Shown here one piece after another: positions 41,753 through 48,802 of a stretch of DNA of 64,000 nt. The position numbers and the translations under genes are program-made. This DNA comes from a virus: IMG/VR virus record IMGVR_UViG_3300028384_000991, positions 62,001 to 126,000 of that record. The stretch is one strand, 5' to 3'. The first letter of the stretch is position 1, and each line of letters begins with the position of its first letter. The notes under the pieces were generated by a model that was not told where the DNA came from, ran no database searches, and saw nothing but the letters and a program-made list of their open reading frames with translations.

Positions 41753-42295
41753 TCTTTTTGTGACATCGCTTACAAGATTTTCTAATGACTGGTTTGACCA
41801 AATGTTATGATCTTTTGGTTCGTAAGCATAAATTGGTTGTATGTTTAATAACTCTGGAATGAATTCTTTTGTAATCAAATTACCAATATATAAACTTGAG
41901 CCAATCTCTGTTCCTTGTTTTACTGTAATATCGAACAAGGTAGGACCGTTAAACATCAACTGTTCAAACTCAACTGTATCTTCTGCTTCTATTTTGATTG
42001 GAAAAGGTCTTTGGATAAGTTCTTGTCCATTCCAAGTATACATCGGATGATCAATGGGTTGGTCAAATGTTACTTTACCTTTCTTACCATTGATAATTGC
42101 TGGATAGTCTACCAAACATTTTTCTAATGTAACTGTACCTTCAATAACTTCGATACGTACATTGTAACTATCATGTAGGGTAGTGTCTGTTTCAAATTCG
42201 TAAATTAAATTTGCAGTGCAGGATTCTTCTAATTTGTTGTTTATAAAAACTCTGTATACAGCATCATCAGTGCCGTAAACTTTTAACTTTCGCAT
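41741..42295 (-). CDS. Conserved phage protein, unknown function
   Basis: This 184-residue beta-rich protein (YRVFINNKLEESCTANLIYEFE; SYNVRIEVIEGTVTLEKC) ends in a Trp/Asn/Ser-containing helical tail. It could be a virion or binding protein. There is no signal. It ends 45 bp before dsbA and holds that promoter's -35. Confidence 0.58.
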   Translation of the reverse strand: MRKLKVYGTDDAVYRVFINNKLEESCTANLIYEFETDTTLHDSYNVRIEVIEGTVTLEKCLVDYPAIINGKKGKVTFDQPIDHPMYTWNGQELIQRPFPIKIEAEDTVEFEQLMFNGPTLFDITVKQGTEIGSSLYIGNLITKEFIPELLNIQPIYAYEPKDHNIWSNQSLENLVSDVTKRLTS

Positions 42296-42330
42296 AGCGT
42301 ACCTTTCAGTGTGTAAAAATACTTATGCGT

Positions 42331-42981
42331 TTACGTATCGAGGGTCTCGTCTTTTGACTTGTATGCCCATTCGTCTGTGTGGCCTACACTCCACTTAGGT
42401 GTGTTTTCAACTGTGTAGTTTTGTGTGCATACTTTAAAATCAGGAGTAAGTTTATCCGGAGTAACAAGACTTTGATCTGTAAATATTACTCGGTTGTTTG
42501 GTTGTGCGGCAAATTGTCCATTATCTAATTTAATAAAATTAAATGATTTGTGTTCCGGATCGTGTTCAGAGAAGTTTGTGTCTAATACACTGTTATCTCT
42601 ATGACAAGTATCAAGTGTAAACATATATTCGCCTTTGTGCATTTTACGATCTTTGCCAAAGAATTCGCAATCACACAGCATAGGCTTTTTAATTAGTGTA
42701 ATATCGTAATCAAAACAATCCCATATCTGTAAATGATCTAACGGAAGTTGGTTTTCCTTGTCGTAATCTTCTTTCCACACAAATGCTGAAATAGGTAGTT
42801 TATCATATAATGCACCATATTCTGTTAGCAGTGTTTCTATGTATAGTGCTTTAGATTGTATGCTTCTAATTGAAATCCAAATTCCAGGAGTCAGTTCACC
42901 ATGTCCTTTTTGATGATCGTATAGGTATTCTTTTTTTACATATACTTCTTGTGGTGGTAGATTGTGAACTAAGAAGGACAT
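42331..42981 (-). CDS. Conserved phage protein, unknown function
   Basis: This 216-residue protein has GIWISIRSIQSKALYIETLLTEYGALYDKLPISAFVWKED, a central Cys-Asp-Cys pair (LCDCEFFG) and many Asp/Lys residues. I do not recognise the family beyond its occurrence in marine T4-like genomes. It may be preceded by a weak late promoter (CTAAATAC at 43000-43007). Confidence 0.58.
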   Translation of the reverse strand: MSFLVHNLPPQEVYVKKEYLYDHQKGHGELTPGIWISIRSIQSKALYIETLLTEYGALYDKLPISAFVWKEDYDKENQLPLDHLQIWDCFDYDITLIKKPMLCDCEFFGKDRKMHKGEYMFTLDTCHRDNSVLDTNFSEHDPEHKSFNFIKLDNGQFAAQPNNRVIFTDQSLVTPDKLTPDFKVCTQNYTVENTPKWSVGHTDEWAYKSKDETLDT

Positions 42982-42999
42982 ATTTCCCTTTCCTTTAAG

Positions 43000-43007
43000 G
43001 TATTTAG
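43000..43007 (-). promoter_or_regulatory. Weak late-type promoter box
   Basis: CTAAATAC on the minus strand, 18 bp before the ATG at 42981. It fits the looser late motif seen in marine T4-like phages, but it overlaps the stop codon of the small upstream gene, so chance is possible. Confidence 0.35.
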
Positions 43008-43144
43008 TTCTTTTTCTTTTTACGTCCGGCGCAATGTGCCTTCTGTGAGAACCCTTTAGGATTTGAACAGTTTATAGAGCGTTTGTACTTGGTGCTCCAT
43101 TTTTCGTAGATTTTAGATTTATCGAGAAGTTCGATGCGTTTCAT
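43004..43144 (-). CDS. 46-residue basic Cys-containing protein
   Basis: A short gene that starts on the upstream stop (TAATG) and encodes a Lys/Arg-rich peptide with CSNPKGFSQKAHCAGRKKKK at the end. The Cys-Asn/Ser-Pro...Phe-Ser/Arg...His-Cys pattern recurs in the tails of neighbouring proteins (214- and 594-residue). Coupling to the 198-residue gene and conservation of the tail argue for a real gene. Confidence 0.6.
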   Translation of the reverse strand: MKRIELLDKSKIYEKWSTKYKRSINCSNPKGFSQKAHCAGRKKKKN

Positions 43145-43740
43145 TACATCTTAACGCAGTTGTCTACAGTCTTTCCACCTTTTTTCTTAGTGCCCATACG
43201 CTTGTAGCCTTTCCAGCATACTTTGCCGTCAACGCCTTTTTGCTTTTCTTCTGGGAGTGTAGTGTAACTTGGGTTACCGCAATCAGGGCAAAGACCTAAT
43301 GCGTCTTCTAACATAGATGCTAAAGAAGATTTATAAGATTCGTTTTTCTTTTTCTTGCTTCTTTCATGCACATATTTTTCATCTGTTTGCTTAGACTTTT
43401 TATCTTTAACAGCCTTTTTCATTGGCTCTTTTTTGTCGCCATCGCCGTCAATATCAATGTAGTCTGGTTTTGCTTTTTTTGCTTCTTGTACTTCGTCAAA
43501 TTTTTGTTCGTAGTCCATATGGTGATATACTGAACCCATATAGTCAGCGGCTTTGGTAATTTTGCTTTGAACCCAACCTTCAAGACCTTCACGTTCTTCA
43601 ACACCTTTTAGCATTTCGTGCATCTTAATTGCATACTTGGCAATCTTGTACAGTTCTGCACGTGCCATTTGTACTTCGTGATCTGATTCAGCCTTGTATG
43701 CTAAATCTGCTAAACCTTCTTTCAAGTGTTTCTCTCTCAT
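43144..43740 (-). CDS. Conserved marine T4-like protein, basic Cys-rich tail
   Basis: This 198-residue protein has a helical N-terminal half (MARAELYKIAKYAIKMHEMLKG), a central acidic repeat-like YIDIDGDGDKKEPMKKAVKDKK, then a tail with Cys-Pro-Asp-Cys and CWKGYKRMGTKKKGGKTVDNC. The calcium-loop-like DIDGDGD occurs in other marine phage proteins. It is probably virion-associated (inference). It is coupled to the 46-residue gene by an overlapping stop/start. Confidence 0.62.
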   Translation of the reverse strand: MREKHLKEGLADLAYKAESDHEVQMARAELYKIAKYAIKMHEMLKGVEEREGLEGWVQSKITKAADYMGSVYHHMDYEQKFDEVQEAKKAKPDYIDIDGDGDKKEPMKKAVKDKKSKQTDEKYVHERSKKKKNESYKSSLASMLEDALGLCPDCGNPSYTTLPEEKQKGVDGKVCWKGYKRMGTKKKGGKTVDNCVKM

Positions 43741-43741
43741 G

Positions 43742-44566
43742 TTAGTTCCTCTTTACGGTTTTACCGCCCATTAAATTATTTCCCATATCTAAAGCATTTA
43801 CTGCTGTACCATCTGCTTTTTTCTTTTGTGGTGCTTTAGGTAAACCTTTTTCATCTTTTGGTCTGTGTCCATATGCTTGTAGTGGATTTGCCACTGAAGC
43901 AATGTTACCCGCTGATGTTGCACCCGCTGTTGCTACTTCTTTGATACCTGCAAGTGCTTTCATTTCGTTAGCAAAGTCTGATGTTTGTTCTTGCTGTGTG
44001 CTTGATGCATCTGATACTAATTTTGCTAACTGCATAATATGATCTGCTTCGTCTACCGGCTTGTCTTTGTCAAGTGCCGCTTTACGTTTTGTTAATTCTT
44101 TTTTAAGTTCTGGATCCTTTGCTGTGTTTGGATCCGCTTGTAAATCTTGAATTGCTTTTTTCTTAGCATCGTAATCATCTTTGTCTTTGGTAGGTGTATA
44201 GTTAGATGATTCCGGAGCCGCCGCTTGTTTTGCCGCACCCTTTTCTGCTTGTTTAACCAGCATCATAAACTTCTGACGCATTGCTTGATCACCAAGAATA
44301 GTTGTTAACTGCTTTGCAAATGGAGCAATCTGTTTAGCAAGGTTACCTTGTAATGCACCGCCTGATGCAAGTTTATCTAAACCCTTTGCCATCATAGCAC
44401 CTGAGCCACCTTTAGCACCCATAGCCGCTCCTGCCATCTTTGCACCTTGTGCTGTTTTTTGTTGTTGCTGTGGATTAGCATCTTTTACAGCATTAGCCGC
44501 TTGTGTTGCAGGTTGTTCACCGCCTGGTACTGGCGCTTCTTTTAATGTTAGTTCTCTCAGTTTCAT
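43742..44566 (-). CDS. Ala/Gln/Gly/Lys-rich phage protein, unknown function
   Basis: This 274-residue protein has low-complexity Ala-Gln-Gly-Met segments (KMAGAAMGAKGGSGAMMAKG), a helical centre (APFAKQLTTILGDQAMRQKFMMLVKQAEKG) and a charged region. It starts with MKLRELTLKEAP, similar to the MQLRELFVEQSG opening of the nucleotidyltransferase at 46570, suggesting a shared N-terminal targeting or assembly tag. It is possibly packaged. Confidence 0.58.
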   Translation of the reverse strand: MKLRELTLKEAPVPGGEQPATQAANAVKDANPQQQQKTAQGAKMAGAAMGAKGGSGAMMAKGLDKLASGGALQGNLAKQIAPFAKQLTTILGDQAMRQKFMMLVKQAEKGAAKQAAAPESSNYTPTKDKDDYDAKKKAIQDLQADPNTAKDPELKKELTKRKAALDKDKPVDEADHIMQLAKLVSDASSTQQEQTSDFANEMKALAGIKEVATAGATSAGNIASVANPLQAYGHRPKDEKGLPKAPQKKKADGTAVNALDMGNNLMGGKTVKRN

Positions 44567-44570
44567 AATA

Positions 44571-46355
44571 CTATTTACCTTTTTTGCCGCCCTTCATGTT
44601 AGCACACCAATGGTACATTTTACCCTTTTCTCCACCATATTTACGAGCCTTAGCACGTAAACTACTTACACTGCCTTTGCAACTTGCACCTGCTTTTTTG
44701 ACTCTGCCTGGGCGTGATTTACCCTTTTTCTTACCGTCTGCAAAGTTTTCTGTTATGTTTTGTACATAATCATCTAACATAACCACACGAGCCATTTCAG
44801 CACCTTGTGTTGCAAGTGCATCGTATCTGTGATGACCGTTTACAATTCTACCTCTACGATCAACTACAATAGGTTCATATGTATCTTCACGTACTTTTTT
44901 GTATTGTTTTATAAGTTTTTTGAAATCTCTATCTTTTTGCACAGGCTTAATATTAGCAAGTTTCATAACACCTTGCTTGCCATCTACATCTGAACCTTTA
45001 ATTTGCGGAGGTGCTTCACCACCTGTAGGTTCAGGATCGTAATTATGATCTTGGTATCCACTTACATCACCAACTTTATAACCTAAACGTTTTAGGTTTT
45101 TAATCATATGCTTTGCTTCTTTTTCTCCGCCAAAGAAGTTAAGATAAATGTCTTGGTCACCCATGTTAGCATCACTTGGATCTGTTTTTGCTATGTTTGC
45201 CATGTTACGACCTATTCTCATAAAGTCGTAATCAGTTGCATCTGAGTCTACTGCATAACTATTCTTTGGAAATGGTATTTCTGTACCTTCGTCTTTTTTA
45301 TTAAACTTGTGTGTGAATGCATCTTTATCTCCACGTGCCGCCGCGGCTCTTCTTGCTTTTAATTTATCTGCTACACTTGGCTCTTCTGGAGCACGTTTTT
45401 TCTTAATAGTTGCACGTTTTGGACTACGAGCAATTTGAAAACCCATAATCTCGTTTGTATCTTCTTCTGCTGGTTTGTTAAAATAATCTTTTAAACTTGA
45501 AGCAGTTCTTTCAAACTTGTGATCTTTGTGTTTAAATCCTACACCGCCTGATGCTTCCCACTTGCTTACATTTTGACCAAAGTCGTCAATTAATATGTTA
45601 GGTGTGCCGTCTGGATTTTTTGCATATGCTTGTTTGTCTGTGGTAATAATAACTTTCTTAGGTGGAAATGCTGTAAGATTTTTCTTAACCCATTCACGCT
45701 TATGAGGTTCTGCTCTATCATCATTTGCTAACGGAGCAGATAGAATATTGTATTCACCTTTAATATCTTTTATAATACTTAAAAGTTTATCTGCATTTGC
45801 AGTAGGTTTTAGTTTTAACCAAAAGTCGTCTGTATCTCTAATCTTTTGCAGTGCTTGGTCAATATTTTTAATCTGTTTCCAATCACTAACACCCATCATT
45901 TTGGTCCATTCGCCAAAGAAATCTACAAGCACACCGTCCATATCTACATAAATTTCTGAATCACTTGATAGTTCCTTACCTTTGAGTTCGTCAAGTTTAG
46001 ATTCTTTTGCCATCTTAGTTGCTGTTGCATACATAACTGCTTCAGCATCTTTACCGTAACGATCTTTAAAGTCGCTTTTGTTCTTTTTCATGCCCTTGAC
46101 GTATTTTTCTTTTTTCTTTTCTTCGCCTTTGGTTAATGAACGTTCTTCAACGCTTTCAGCCATTCCTAAGTTAAACAGTACGTTTGTGCTTGAACCTTTT
46201 ACTTTTTTGCTTAGTGTAGGCGGACGTCCATCTTTATCTACTTTGTTACCGAACTTGGCCGCTTGTTTTTTAATAGCGTCAACACCAACGTCGGGTGTAG
46301 TGTTAACACCTTTTACAACTCTACCACCATTTTCTGTTAGATCTTTGAATCTCAT
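44571..46355 (-). CDS. Multidomain protein: HAD nucleotidase, ParB-like domain and basic Cys tail
   Basis: This is a 594-residue chimera. The N-terminus contains KGEEKKKEKYVKGMKKNKSDF, a lysine-rich block seen in marine phage proteins. At about 137 a HAD domain of the 5'(3')-deoxyribonucleotidase type begins (IYVDMDGVLVDFFGEW, later NILIDDFGQNVSKWEASGG). A charged linker follows, then around 490-530 a ParB-like core (PIVVDRRGRIVNGHHRYDALA). The tail is ASCKGSVSSLRAKARKYGG with a final His-Trp-Cys. One protein could combine nucleotide and DNA functions or be a packaged multi-tool. It follows the 72-residue gene by an overlap. Confidence 0.7.
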   Translation of the reverse strand: MRFKDLTENGGRVVKGVNTTPDVGVDAIKKQAAKFGNKVDKDGRPPTLSKKVKGSSTNVLFNLGMAESVEERSLTKGEEKKKEKYVKGMKKNKSDFKDRYGKDAEAVMYATATKMAKESKLDELKGKELSSDSEIYVDMDGVLVDFFGEWTKMMGVSDWKQIKNIDQALQKIRDTDDFWLKLKPTANADKLLSIIKDIKGEYNILSAPLANDDRAEPHKREWVKKNLTAFPPKKVIITTDKQAYAKNPDGTPNILIDDFGQNVSKWEASGGVGFKHKDHKFERTASSLKDYFNKPAEEDTNEIMGFQIARSPKRATIKKKRAPEEPSVADKLKARRAAAARGDKDAFTHKFNKKDEGTEIPFPKNSYAVDSDATDYDFMRIGRNMANIAKTDPSDANMGDQDIYLNFFGGEKEAKHMIKNLKRLGYKVGDVSGYQDHNYDPEPTGGEAPPQIKGSDVDGKQGVMKLANIKPVQKDRDFKKLIKQYKKVREDTYEPIVVDRRGRIVNGHHRYDALATQGAEMARVVMLDDYVQNITENFADGKKKGKSRPGRVKKAGASCKGSVSSLRAKARKYGGEKGKMYHWCANMKGGKKGK

Positions 46356-46570
46356 TTTTTACGTCCTCTAAATTGAGGCATACCGCCAGTCATGTGTGGT
46401 AAACTAAACCATAGTTTGAACCAGTCTGGATCACCAGGTTTAATTCCTTTTTCTCTTTCAATGCGTCTTTTTTCAGTGCCTGTAATAGATAAGTTTTCGT
46501 CAACGGCAGTTAAACCTTTAAAACTATACTTGCCTACACCTGCTAATTGTTTAAGAGTTTCTAAATCCAT
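46352..46570 (-). CDS. Small conserved phage protein
   Basis: This 72-residue protein contains ITGTEKRRIEREKGIKPGDP followed by a Trp-Phe-Lys-Leu-Trp-Phe-Ser-Leu-Pro segment and a basic end. It is strongly patterned and probably conserved. The role is unknown. It is translationally coupled to both neighbours (1- and 4-nt overlaps). Confidence 0.62.
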   Translation of the reverse strand: MDLETLKQLAGVGKYSFKGLTAVDENLSITGTEKRRIEREKGIKPGDPDWFKLWFSLPHMTGGMPQFRGRKK

Positions 46571-47139
46571 TATGCCTCACCAAGTATTGTTGCTAAGTTA
46601 TCAAACATCTTTTTAGCATAAGGTTGTGCAGACTTAGTAACGCCTTTACTAAATGCTTCAAAGTTATTATCCATAACTGCTTGACGCATTTTACTTGCAC
46701 TCATTCCCGTTGCATCATCTGCATCTGGATTACGTGATAATCTTTCAAACTTAATTTCTTCAAAGTTAAAAAATCCGTGTGCAGACTTTTGACCGTTGTA
46801 TTTTTCTAATAGTTTACCTAACTTATCTTCACCTTCAAAGAAAGTTACTTTGGAATAACCTCTTGCATACAAATCACTTGCGGCAAACATAATATTTTTT
46901 GCAAGTTCGATCTTTACATCTGGGAAACTTTTTCTTGCCCAATCTAATTTTTCATTTGGATTTAGTGGATCTGTTGGAAGTTTTGCGGCTCTGTCTGTTA
47001 AGAAAAGAATTGCGTCACCTGGACCTTGTTTAAGTGCTTCAACAAGTAAGCCGTGTCCTGTTGTAGCCGGATTAAGTCTTCCTAAAGCAAAACTAACTTC
47101 TTTGCCCGACTGTTCAACAAACAATTCTCTTAACTGCAT
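46570..47139 (-). CDS. Cytidylyltransferase-like nucleotidyltransferase
   Basis: This 189-residue protein has the T-x-G-H signature of the HIGH-type nucleotidyltransferase superfamily (GRLNPATTGHGLLVEAL) and a C-terminal GMSASKMRQAVMDNNFEAF matching the I-S-S-T-x-x-R block. Similar genes occur in marine T4-like phages and might adenylylate or cytidylylate a substrate, for example in NAD or sugar activation. It is coupled to the gene before and after by single-base overlaps. Confidence 0.76.
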   Translation of the reverse strand: MQLRELFVEQSGKEVSFALGRLNPATTGHGLLVEALKQGPGDAILFLTDRAAKLPTDPLNPNEKLDWARKSFPDVKIELAKNIMFAASDLYARGYSKVTFFEGEDKLGKLLEKYNGQKSAHGFFNFEEIKFERLSRNPDADDATGMSASKMRQAVMDNNFEAFSKGVTKSAQPYAKKMFDNLATILGEA

Positions 47140-47468
47140 TAGTACTCGCCTTCTTTAAATGCTTCTACTTCCTCTTCGTAAATCATTTCTGCAAGTGATT
47201 TACGTTCATCCATTGTGATTAATTTGTTTGGATCTTGTGCGATATCATATTTTTTTACATAATGATCAACACCTTTGTTAATCATAGGTAAAATAAATTC
47301 AATTGGCTTATCAGAGTCACCTTTGTTGTAACACTCTTGACATTTAGCCATTGTTGGATAATATAATTGTCTATAAAATGTAGCATCATCTCTCATATGA
47401 CAAAGCAAATCACTTGGAACATCATATGAAGGATTATCTTCTCTATCTAAAATATCATCAAATTTCAT
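47139..47468 (-). CDS. Conserved phage protein, unknown function
   Basis: This 109-residue acidic protein contains Cys-x2-Cys (KCQECY), a helix-rich C-terminus (DERKSLAEMIYEEEVEAF) and no catalytic motif. It starts 1 bp before the 214-residue gene ends. Confidence 0.58.
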   Translation of the reverse strand: MKFDDILDREDNPSYDVPSDLLCHMRDDATFYRQLYYPTMAKCQECYNKGDSDKPIEFILPMINKGVDHYVKKYDIAQDPNKLITMDERKSLAEMIYEEEVEAFKEGEY

Positions 47469-47469
47469 A

Positions 47470-48114
47470 TTACCACTTCCTGCAAGACCAATATCTTGCC
47501 TTATGTCTCGGACCTGGATTGTCGCAGTTGTGTCTTGCTCTAAATGAGCGTCTACGTGCAGGATTAGACTTTTTAATCTTCATATTAGGATCACCAAAAT
47601 TAACCTTAACTACGTTGCCTTTTGGATTCTTAACATATACTTTAAACTTCTTAACATCGCCTTGCATAGGCTTACCAAGTTTGACTTTACGTCCTTGATA
47701 TTCTGCTTCGTCTACTATATCGTCCTCGTTAAACCATAGTTCGCCGTATGCATTATAAAAGTCGTCACCGTCATATGTTTCTTCATCAATGTCAGCAAGT
47801 TCTTTGATTCTTGCTAATTCATCTGATTCGCCATATGGATCTTCTGCTACAGTGCCACAATTCACGCACTTATCACCATAATGCATTCCACTTTCTTCAC
47901 CTTGGTCCAACAACAAATTATCTAATGCGCCTTCGCCTGTTTCACCATCTGCTACTAAATCTTGATTGTCTGCTTCCCAGTCGTCAATGTATTCTTGTTT
48001 TTCTTGGGGAGTCATTTTAAATTCATTTTCACCGCCACACTTTTTGCAGTTCCAAGTGTATCCATAATCGTCATCTGTATCTTCAGCGAGATAATCTCTA
48101 AATTTTTTAGTCAT
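47470..48114 (-). CDS. Zinc-ribbon protein with basic Cys tail
   Basis: This 214-residue protein has N-terminal Cys-x2-Cys (CKKCGGENEF) and Cys-x2-Cys (DKCVNCG) pairs that form a likely zinc ribbon, an acidic middle, and a C-terminal RRRSFRARHNCDNPGPRHKA then YWSCRKW. The tail pattern recurs in this neighbourhood. It is headed by a late promoter with a 22-bp palindrome in its leader. It is probably virion-associated or assembly-related (inference). Confidence 0.65.
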   Translation of the reverse strand: MTKKFRDYLAEDTDDDYGYTWNCKKCGGENEFKMTPQEKQEYIDDWEADNQDLVADGETGEGALDNLLLDQGEESGMHYGDKCVNCGTVAEDPYGESDELARIKELADIDEETYDGDDFYNAYGELWFNEDDIVDEAEYQGRKVKLGKPMQGDVKKFKVYVKNPKGNVVKVNFGDPNMKIKKSNPARRRSFRARHNCDNPGPRHKARYWSCRKW

Positions 48115-48125
48115 ATGATCGCACC

Positions 48126-48147
48126 CTTTATAATACGTATTATAAAG
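48126..48147. repeat. 22-bp perfect palindrome in a late-gene leader
   Basis: A perfect inverted repeat with central dyad TACGTA, 11 bp per arm with no loop, spanning the expected late start site just 3' of the late promoter. It could be an operator for a dimeric DNA-binding protein; as RNA it would only partly fold. Confidence 0.7.
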
Positions 48148-48155
48148 TATTTATC
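48148..48155 (-). promoter_or_regulatory. T4-like late promoter
   Basis: GATAAATA (then C) on the minus strand, 33 bp before the ATG at 48114, immediately next to the palindrome. Confidence 0.72.
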
Positions 48156-48164
48156 ACAGTTTGT

Positions 48165-48434
48165 CTATACAGAGATTTCGATATCGAACTTAGAAAACCC
48201 TAAATCAAACAGTCTATTTGCTATTCTTTCAGCAACAGCATTAGATTCTGCTTCATCTAACTGCTTGTGGGTATCAATAGTAAGCACTGTTTCGCCTTTA
48301 TCGGACTCATATACTTCATATAGTGCTTCTGATTCTGTTAGTGCTTCGTCTGTGCAGTTTAACACTTGTTCAGCAACAATAGCATCAACATCTTCTTGTT
48401 TGCCTTGCCATACAATATTAATAAAATTACTCAT
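48165..48434 (-). CDS. Small conserved phage protein
   Basis: This 89-residue acidic protein is beta/alpha (INIVWQGKQEDVDAIVAEQVLNC; GETVLTIDTHKQLDEAES). No motif is recognised. AGGAGTTATT precedes the start. It lies between two late-promoter regions. Confidence 0.58.
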   Translation of the reverse strand: MSNFINIVWQGKQEDVDAIVAEQVLNCTDEALTESEALYEVYESDKGETVLTIDTHKQLDEAESNAVAERIANRLFDLGFSKFDIEISV

Positions 48435-48442
48435 AATAACTC

Positions 48443-48784
48443 CTAATGGTTTAACAAGATGCTGTTAATAGTACCATCTGTGTAAACTACTTTTGCTCTA
48501 ACCCATACAAAGTTACCAGTGAAATTAGCATATTTGCTGTCAGTTTCTTGTGCGGCTGTGTATGAATGCACTTCAAACCAGTCATCAGCATTAGGTGTAG
48601 TAGCAAGTGACGCTTCTATACTAATTGTTCCTGTTAATCCGGAATAACTGTATTGTACAGTATGAACACCGTCTGCTCTGCTGTAATATCCGTCACCCTT
48701 GTACTTGTCTCCGGTAATAGTTTCAACTGAACTATCGCCTGGATGAGTATTTGCTGATAAAATTATTTCACTGTTACTTGGCAT
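48443..48784 (-). CDS. Putative small virion protein (beta-sandwich)
   Basis: This 113-residue Thr/Ser/Tyr-rich beta-protein (DGVHTVQYSYSGLTGTISIE; NADDWFEVHSYTAAQETD; NFVWVRAKVVYTDG) resembles small marine phage structural proteins. It is transcribed from a late-type box placed exactly 5 nt before its ATG, implying a leaderless mRNA. There is no signal peptide. Confidence 0.6.
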   Translation of the reverse strand: MPSNSEIILSANTHPGDSSVETITGDKYKGDGYYSRADGVHTVQYSYSGLTGTISIEASLATTPNADDWFEVHSYTAAQETDSKYANFTGNFVWVRAKVVYTDGTINSILLNH

Positions 48785-48789
48785 ACAAC

Positions 48790-48797
48790 TATTTATC
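48790..48797 (-). promoter_or_regulatory. T4-like late promoter, leaderless
   Basis: GATAAATA on the minus strand with a 5-nt gap to the ATG at 48784. The expected +1 is at or within one base of the A of the start codon. No Shine-Dalgarno fits in between. Confidence 0.62.
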
Positions 48798-48802
48798 TAA
48801 AT

